Shown piece by piece: positions 6,198 to 10,041 of a DNA stretch of 10,041 bases. Numbering within the stretch: the first letter of the stretch is position 1; every line of letters begins with the position of its first letter. The notes under the pieces were generated by a model that ran no database searches, was not told where the DNA came from, and was given only the letters and a program-made list of their open reading frames with translations. The translations under genes were made by a program, and so were the position numbers. Source of the DNA: Oscillospiraceae bacterium (GTDB lineage Bacteria > Bacillota > Clostridia > Oscillospirales > UBA929); NCBI GenBank assembly GCA_031271325.1, contig JAISVY010000170.1, forward strand, positions 1 to 10,041, read 5' to 3'.

Positions 6198-6836
6198 ATG
6201 GAAACCGCAACAATCCTCGCCCTGGACCAAAACGAAAACGAGACGTCACGGATTGACTTCGATTTCAACCCGTCGGACTTTTCGGTGAATTACGCCCCCC
6301 AGTACACCAAGAAAAAGGGGGTCGCCAAGCAGCAGGACAATACGGAGTTCATCGGCGAGGGAACGTCCGCCATGTCCGTCAGCATGACGCTGGACAGCCT
6401 GATCAGGAGCGGATATGACGAAGCGAAAGCCGAAGACGTTTCGGGAAAGATCGCCCAACTGCGCGCGCTCGTGCAAGTCAGCGCGGAACTGCATAAGCCG
6501 CCCTCCTGCCGGTTTGAGTGGGGAAGCACCAAGTATACCGGGCACATCACGTCGTTAAGCGTCAACTTTACCATGTTTACTTCGGAAGGCAAGCCGGTTC
6601 GCGCAACGGTCAATTTGTCAATCCAAGGCAAAAAGAGCGCGGCTGTGGGGCTGGAGTCGCCCGACCGCACCAAAAGGCGGGTGTTGTCTCAGGACCTGTC
6701 GCTCTGCCTGATCGCTTACGAAGCCTATAACGACTGCGGTGAGTGGCGGCGGCTCGCGGCGGCCAACGGCATCCGTAACCCGCGCCGCGTACAGGCGGGA
6801 ACGGTGCTGCGCATTCCCCCGATCGAGCGGGTATGA
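6198..6836 (+). CDS. LysM-containing CIS tube/baseplate adaptor (Afp7-like)
   Basis: A 212-residue protein of the Afp7/Pvc7 type. The N-terminal domain (about residues 1-145) has the family features: FNPSDFSVNY (23-32), a MSVSMTLDSL strand (59-68), FEWGSTKYTGHITSLSVNFT (106-125), FTSEGKPVRATVNLSIQG (127-144). After a short linker, residues about 160-208 form a LysM-like domain (LSLCLIAYEAYNDCGEWRRL, then NGIRNPRRVQAGTVLRIP). In phage and CIS baseplates such LysM adaptors (compare T4 gp53 and P2 gpX) clamp the tube or hub to the wedges; they are not thought to bind peptidoglycan there. ATG 6198 follows GGAAGGG (6184-6190) by 7 nt and starts 3 nt after the upstream stop. The 3' end overlaps the hub gene (ATGA). 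Confidence 0.88.
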   Translation: METATILALDQNENETSRIDFDFNPSDFSVNYAPQYTKKKGVAKQQDNTEFIGEGTSAMSVSMTLDSLIRSGYDEAKAEDVSGKIAQLRALVQVSAELHKPPSCRFEWGSTKYTGHITSLSVNFTMFTSEGKPVRATVNLSIQGKKSAAVGLESPDRTKRRVLSQDLSLCLIAYEAYNDCGEWRRLAAANGIRNPRRVQAGTVLRIPPIERV

Positions 6837-7864
6837 GCAAGTATTCGGCGCTGCGGGCGCAGTACGCGAACTTCACCGTGCCCGCCTGCAAAATCACCTT
6901 CGACGGAAGCGAACTCAGCGGCGCTCTGTTCGACGGCATCACGGCGGACAACAGCATGGGCAAAACCGCCGGCGCTTGCCGGTTTACCGTTCACAACGTT
7001 TACGAGCACGGTTCCGGGACATTTTCTTCGGACGCGATGAGCAAACTGAAGCCGGGCGGTCAGGTGTCGGTTTCACTCGGATACGGCAGCAGTCTCACGC
7101 AGGTGTTCACCGGGTATATCGACGAGTTGGGGCTGCGGTACGGCGAAGAGGACATTTGCCTGAGCGTGATTTGCCTGGACGCGCGCGCGCTGATGCGGCA
7201 CGGCTCACAATACGCCGCCGTGAAGGGCAAGACCGCGCAGAAAATCGCGGAAGAGCTGTTGGACCTGTACAGCCCGCTGGTGAGCGGGAAGAAGATCACG
7301 CTCTCGGCGCTGGAGAAAGAGGTCAACATCACCCGGGCGGGCGGCGACCTGGACTATGTGCAGAGCGCGGCAGACCTGCGCGGGCAGTATTTTTTCATCG
7401 ATTGCGGCGAGGCGTATATCGGCGGCGCGAAAGAAACTGTATGCGTGGAGTTTGAGTGGCCGGACATCGAGATCGACTTCAACGCGCGCTATCTGGACTG
7501 CAAGATCACCGGCGTGGGTTACGACTACCCGAATATGGAGGCGTTCTCGGCGCAGAAAGACGCGAAAGGGGTCAAGAAAAATCTGCTGACCGTGGCGCGG
7601 ACGATCGCGCTGCCGCCCCATCTGCTGGGCGACGCGGGAACAGCCGTCGTAGCGGCGGCGGCGAACTCCGCCAAGCGCGAAGCGGCAGAGGGGACGATTT
7701 ATTGCAGAGGTATCCCCGAACCCAAGCTCGGGGAAAAAGTCAAGATCGCGAAGTTTCCGTTTGAGACGCTTGCCGGAGACACCTTCCCCGTGGTTTCCGT
7801 GCATCACCGGATGAACTCCGAAGACGGGTTTGTCACAGAGATCGGGATTGGGGGGCTGGCATGA
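6833..7864 (+). CDS. Baseplate hub protein, gp27 / phage late control D-like
   Basis: A 343-residue protein matching the gpD/gp27-like half of VgrG-type spikes. Features are the opening strand FTVPACKITFDGSEL (about residues 14-28), a barrel region with VSVSLGYGSSLTQVFTGYID (80-99), the helical segment GKTAQKIAEELLDLYSPLV (126-144), and a second barrel region with LDYVQSAADLRGQYFFIDCG (about 172-191). The trimeric hub of this family links the first tube ring to the spike; two barrel domains per subunit give pseudo-sixfold symmetry. ATG 6833 overlaps the LysM gene stop and the 3' end overlaps the spike gene, both as ATGA. In Afp/PVC and type VI systems this domain is normally fused to the gp5-like part; here they are separate genes, as in Mu- and P2-like phages. 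Confidence 0.88.
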   Translation: MSKYSALRAQYANFTVPACKITFDGSELSGALFDGITADNSMGKTAGACRFTVHNVYEHGSGTFSSDAMSKLKPGGQVSVSLGYGSSLTQVFTGYIDELGLRYGEEDICLSVICLDARALMRHGSQYAAVKGKTAQKIAEELLDLYSPLVSGKKITLSALEKEVNITRAGGDLDYVQSAADLRGQYFFIDCGEAYIGGAKETVCVEFEWPDIEIDFNARYLDCKITGVGYDYPNMEAFSAQKDAKGVKKNLLTVARTIALPPHLLGDAGTAVVAAAANSAKREAAEGTIYCRGIPEPKLGEKVKIAKFPFETLAGDTFPVVSVHHRMNSEDGFVTEIGIGGLA

Positions 7865-8580
7865 CGGGTTTGCTTCTGGGAAAGGTTAGCGAAAACTATG
7901 ACGCAAAACACCCCGGCATGGTGAAGGTGACGTTTCCGTCGTTCGATTCGGAGAACGCCGTCACCGAATGGCTGCCGGTCGCCGCGCCGTACGCGGGAAA
8001 GAACTACGGCTTGTACCTGCTGCCCGAAAAGGACGATCAGGTGATCGTGGGCTTTATCGGCGGGGACGCGCACGGCGGCATCGTTTTGGGAAGCCTCTGG
8101 AACGCGAAGAACACCCTGCCCCCGAACACCGCCGATGAGGAAAATCTGACGCGCAAGCTCGTCACAAAGGGCGGGCACAGCATTGCGTTAACCGACGGAG
8201 ACAAGGGCAAGATCACCGTCCGGAGCAAAAACGGGCACATCGCCGAGATCGACGAGAAGGCGAAAACAATCAGTATCCGCACGGCAGACGGCAATCAAAA
8301 GCTCACGCTGGACGAGAGTAAAAAAACGGTTGATCTGGAATCGGAAACCAATCTGAACATCAAATCCAAGAATATCAAGCTGGACGGCACAATCACCCTG
8401 AAAGGCCCGTCGGTCACAATCGAAGCGGACAACGCGCTGACGTTAAAGGGTCAGCAGGTCAAGCTGGACGGCACCGCGGCGAAGCTGAACGCGCAAAACA
8501 ACGAGCTTACCGGCGCGAACGTCAAGGTAGAAAGCAGCGGCATTTTGACGCTGAAGGGTTCGATGACAAAGATCAACTGA
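7861..8580 (+). CDS. Spike protein, gp5 / baseplate assembly protein V-like
   Basis: A 239-residue gp5-like central spike. Residues 1-85 form the OB-fold domain: LLGKVSENYDAKHPGMVKVT, then EWLPVAAPYAGKNYGLYLLP, then the typical DDQVIVGFIGGDAHGGIVLG and SLWNAKNTLP. From about residue 110 to the end short strands repeat (ISIRTADGNQKLTLDE, LNIKSKNIKLDGTITLKG, LTLKGQQVKLDG, LTLKGSMTKIN), the pattern of a trimeric beta-helix needle. There is no lysozyme domain as in T4 gp5. The last repeat ends in KIN, as many VgrG needles do, so a separate PAAR tip would be expected to cap it; none is visible here. ATG 7861 overlaps the hub stop as ATGA, with a G-rich stretch (GGGATTGGGGGG) just upstream. Confidence 0.9.
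   Translation: MTGLLLGKVSENYDAKHPGMVKVTFPSFDSENAVTEWLPVAAPYAGKNYGLYLLPEKDDQVIVGFIGGDAHGGIVLGSLWNAKNTLPPNTADEENLTRKLVTKGGHSIALTDGDKGKITVRSKNGHIAEIDEKAKTISIRTADGNQKLTLDESKKTVDLESETNLNIKSKNIKLDGTITLKGPSVTIEADNALTLKGQQVKLDGTAAKLNAQNNELTGANVKVESSGILTLKGSMTKIN
8375..8474 (+). repeat. 16-bp direct repeat encoding the spike beta-helix strands
   Basis: TCAAGCTGGACGGCAC occurs at 8375-8390 and again at 8459-8474, exactly 84 bases (28 codons) apart and in the same frame, each encoding KLDGT. Protein repeats (LTLKG, KLDG) extend beyond the identical DNA. This suggests an internal duplication that lengthened the needle. Confidence 0.6.
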
Positions 8581-8584
8581 GAAT

Positions 8585-8632
8585 CTCTGAAAACCTCATG
8601 TCCGCCGCCCGGTGAACACGGGGTTTTTAGAG
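8585..8632 (+). promoter_or_regulatory. Long hairpin in the only intra-operon gap
   Basis: Bases 8585-8597 (CTCTGAAAACCTC) can pair continuously with 8620-8632 (GGGGTTTTTAGAG): 13 bp including two G-U pairs, with a 22-nt loop. It fills most of the 77-nt gap between spike and gp25-like genes and ends 9 nt before the GGAGG cluster of the next gene. The T5 run lies within the 3' arm rather than after the stem, so it is not a textbook intrinsic terminator. It could be an attenuator, an mRNA processing or stability element, or a translational insulator. Structure is seen; role is inferred. Confidence 0.45.
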
Positions 8633-8657
8633 TGACCCAACGGAGGCGGAGGTATAT

Positions 8658-9062
8658 ATGGACTACACCAAAGAGTTCTTGGGCGGCGGATGGGCGTTCC
8701 CGGTCGGCGTTGAGAAAACCAGCGGCCGGGTGAAGCTCGCGCGGTATGAGGAAGATATAGAGCAGGCGATCAAAATCATCCTGATGACGAGGCGGGGGGA
8801 ACGCCTGATGCGCCCGGAGTTCGGGAGCAGGCTCCATGAATATCTGTTTGAGACGGACACCTACGGCACGCGTTCCCGGATCCGGGAAGCGGCGGAAGAA
8901 GCTTTGCGGCTTTGGGAGCCGCGGATCACCGACGTGGAGGCGGAGGCGGATTTCCCGCAAGGTTCAACCGGCGGTTTCCGTCTGCGTATCCGGTATCGGG
9001 TGCGCAGTACCAACAACCCGTTTAACTTGGTGTTCCCCTTCTGCGTAACGGAGGGTACATAA
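8658..9062 (+). CDS. Baseplate wedge protein, gp25-like
   Basis: A 134-residue member of the T4 gp25 / P2 gpW family. It shows the core motif RRGERLMRPEFGSRL (about residues 45-59), the EPR triad at residues 87-89 (LRLWEPRITDVEAE) and the C-terminal VRSTNNPFNLVFPF. The EPR motif of this family takes part in the wedge core bundle that templates the first sheath ring, so this protein couples baseplate to sheath. ATG 8658 follows GGAGGCGGAGG (8642-8652) with 5 nt to the nearer GGAGG. It is the first gene after the 77-nt hairpin gap, so its translation is initiated afresh rather than coupled. Its stop overlaps the next start (TAATG). Confidence 0.95.
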   Translation: MDYTKEFLGGGWAFPVGVEKTSGRVKLARYEEDIEQAIKIILMTRRGERLMRPEFGSRLHEYLFETDTYGTRSRIREAAEEALRLWEPRITDVEAEADFPQGSTGGFRLRIRYRVRSTNNPFNLVFPFCVTEGT

Positions 9063-10041
9063 TGTCAAAAGAGACCGTGCTGACCGGGCTGAACGCGCGC
9101 GCGCCGGGGTATGTGCCGGAGTGGCGGCCATCTTCGCCGGATGCCGGAACGGCGTTGGCGCACATCTGGGCGGAGCTGTTTTCCGGTACGCTGGAGCGGT
9201 TTGAGCGGCTCCCCGGCAACTGCCGCCGCGCCCTGCTGGACATGATGGGTTCGGAGGCGAAACCCGCGCTTCCGGCGCGGGGGGTGCTGGCGTTTCAGGC
9301 GGGCGGCGAACGGGTGCGCGTCCCCGCCGGAACAGGGACCGCGAGTCCCGGGAACCCGGATGCCGTGCTGGAAACCGAGCGGGACTTGGACGTTTCCCCC
9401 GCCTTGATCGACGCGGTCTTTTACGCGTCGCCGTCCCGCGGCGCCGTGACGCGTTATCCGGGCAGAGAAAACATTGCGCTGTTCGGCGCGGAGGCGCCGG
9501 AGCCGCATATCTGGACGTTTCGTCACCCCTATGCGTTTCGGGTATCAGAGCGCTCGTCCCTGCGTCTGCGGGTGGAACCGGAAAGCGCGGGCGCGCTGTT
9601 GTGCGATCATACCGCCGTGTGGGAAGCCGGCGGCGAAGACGGGTGGGAAGTGTTCCCGGCGCGCCCCGGCGGGCGCGGCATTTTGCTGAACCTCCCGCCC
9701 GGGCAAGGCGCGGAACGCCAAACACTGCGGGTTACCCTGCCCGGCGGGGCCGCTTCAAACGCCGCGATAAGCTCGGTTACCGCGCTGCCGGGCGGCAACG
9801 CGCTCTTCCCGGACGCGGTCTACGCCGGGGATACACAGCTCTCCGGCGACCGCGCGTATCCGTTTGATAAGCGCTTTATCCCCGGTCTGTGCTTTTATGT
9901 CGCCTGCGGCGACGCGTTTGATAAGCCGGGCGCGGACATCGAGCTTTCGTTTCACCTGAGCTTTGAGGACTTCCCGATAGAGGGGTACCCGGAGGTGCAG
10001 ATCCGCCTGAAAAAGCTGATGAAGGCGGCGGAGCTGGAACC
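9062..10041 (+). CDS. Baseplate wedge protein, gp6/J-like (Afp11 type), partial
   Basis: The frame from ATG 9062 is open to the window end: 326 complete codons, so the protein is truncated at its C-terminus. ATG overlaps the gp25 stop (TAATG) and follows GGAGGG (9050-9055) by 6 nt. The N-terminus (GYVPEWRPSSPDAGTALAHI, then LERFERLPGNCRRALLDMMG, then LPARGVLAFQAGG) is typical of CIS Afp11-like baseplate J proteins, as are VPAGTGTASP and the following ETERDLDVSPALIDAVF. Such proteins form the wedge dimers that build the iris around the hub and transmit the contraction signal. Full-length relatives are usually much longer, so most of the gene lies outside. A strand-rich middle (about 150-260) may be an inserted domain. 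Confidence 0.85.
   Translation, partial: MSKETVLTGLNARAPGYVPEWRPSSPDAGTALAHIWAELFSGTLERFERLPGNCRRALLDMMGSEAKPALPARGVLAFQAGGERVRVPAGTGTASPGNPDAVLETERDLDVSPALIDAVFYASPSRGAVTRYPGRENIALFGAEAPEPHIWTFRHPYAFRVSERSSLRLRVEPESAGALLCDHTAVWEAGGEDGWEVFPARPGGRGILLNLPPGQGAERQTLRVTLPGGAASNAAISSVTALPGGNALFPDAVYAGDTQLSGDRAYPFDKRFIPGLCFYVACGDAFDKPGADIELSFHLSFEDFPIEGYPEVQIRLKKLMKAAELE

Noticed and set aside
8620..8632. Intrinsic terminator between spike and gp25 genes
   Set aside because: The T-run is inside the stem, not after it, and baseplate genes continue directly downstream, so full termination is unlikely.
8964..9725. 253-residue minus-strand open frame opposite the J-like gene
   Set aside because: Its translation is rich in Arg, Pro and Ala with no motif, while the plus strand has an open frame with clear baseplate J features and a ribosome binding site.
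1..10041. CRISPR array, tRNA, rRNA or insertion sequence
   Set aside because: No regularly spaced repeats, tRNA-like folds, transposase motifs or terminal inverted repeats were seen on reading; the window is almost fully coding.

Overview
The window holds the left end of a contractile injection system (CIS) operon: an extracellular-type, phage-tail-like particle of the Afp/PVC/MAC class. A divergently transcribed MalT/LuxR-type regulator sits beside it. The DNA is GC-rich, packed with genes and has strong GGAGG-type ribosome binding sites. There are no capsid, terminase, integrase or lysis genes, which argues for a domesticated tail-like particle rather than a complete prophage, although only 10 kb is visible. 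The host is most likely a GC-rich bacterium, perhaps a clostridial Bacillota (an impression from the regulator and Shine-Dalgarno style, not proof).

Layout. Minus strand 7-2373: a large LuxR-family ATPase regulator. 2374-2644: a divergent control region with an AT-rich promoter block, a repeat pair flanking a -10-like element, and a tetraloop hairpin in the sheath leader. Plus strand from 2645: sheath; tube protein 1; a Mu gp41-like tail assembly chaperone; a short downstream ORF in its -1 frame; tube protein 2; an arginine-rich predicted coiled-coil protein; a LysM-containing tube/baseplate adaptor; a gp27-like hub; a gp5-like spike with a repetitive beta-helix tail; a gp25-like wedge protein; and a gp6/J-like wedge protein that runs off the right edge. 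Most neighbours overlap by 1 or 4 bases (ATGA, TGATG, TAATG), so they probably form one translationally coupled operon. The only real gap inside it (8581-8657) is mostly filled by a 13-bp hairpin.

The best finding is at 5144-5188. The assembly-chaperone gene carries the heptamer A AAT TTT in the correct reading phase, followed by a very GC-rich stem-loop. The -1 frame past this point is open and encodes a conserved-looking 64-residue module with no usable start codon of its own. This is the arrangement of the programmed -1 frameshift in phage tail assembly chaperones (lambda G/GT, Mu gp41/42), here in a CIS cluster. It predicts a 123-residue short product and a 182-residue fusion.

Functionally, tube proteins 1 and 2 build the inner tube around which the sheath polymerises. 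The LysM protein joins tube to baseplate. The gp27- and gp5-like proteins make the central hub and spike, and gp25 and gp6/J form the wedges that trigger contraction. Tip (PAAR), tail fibre, tape measure, AAA+ ATPase, terminator and cargo genes are not visible and would be expected beyond the right edge.
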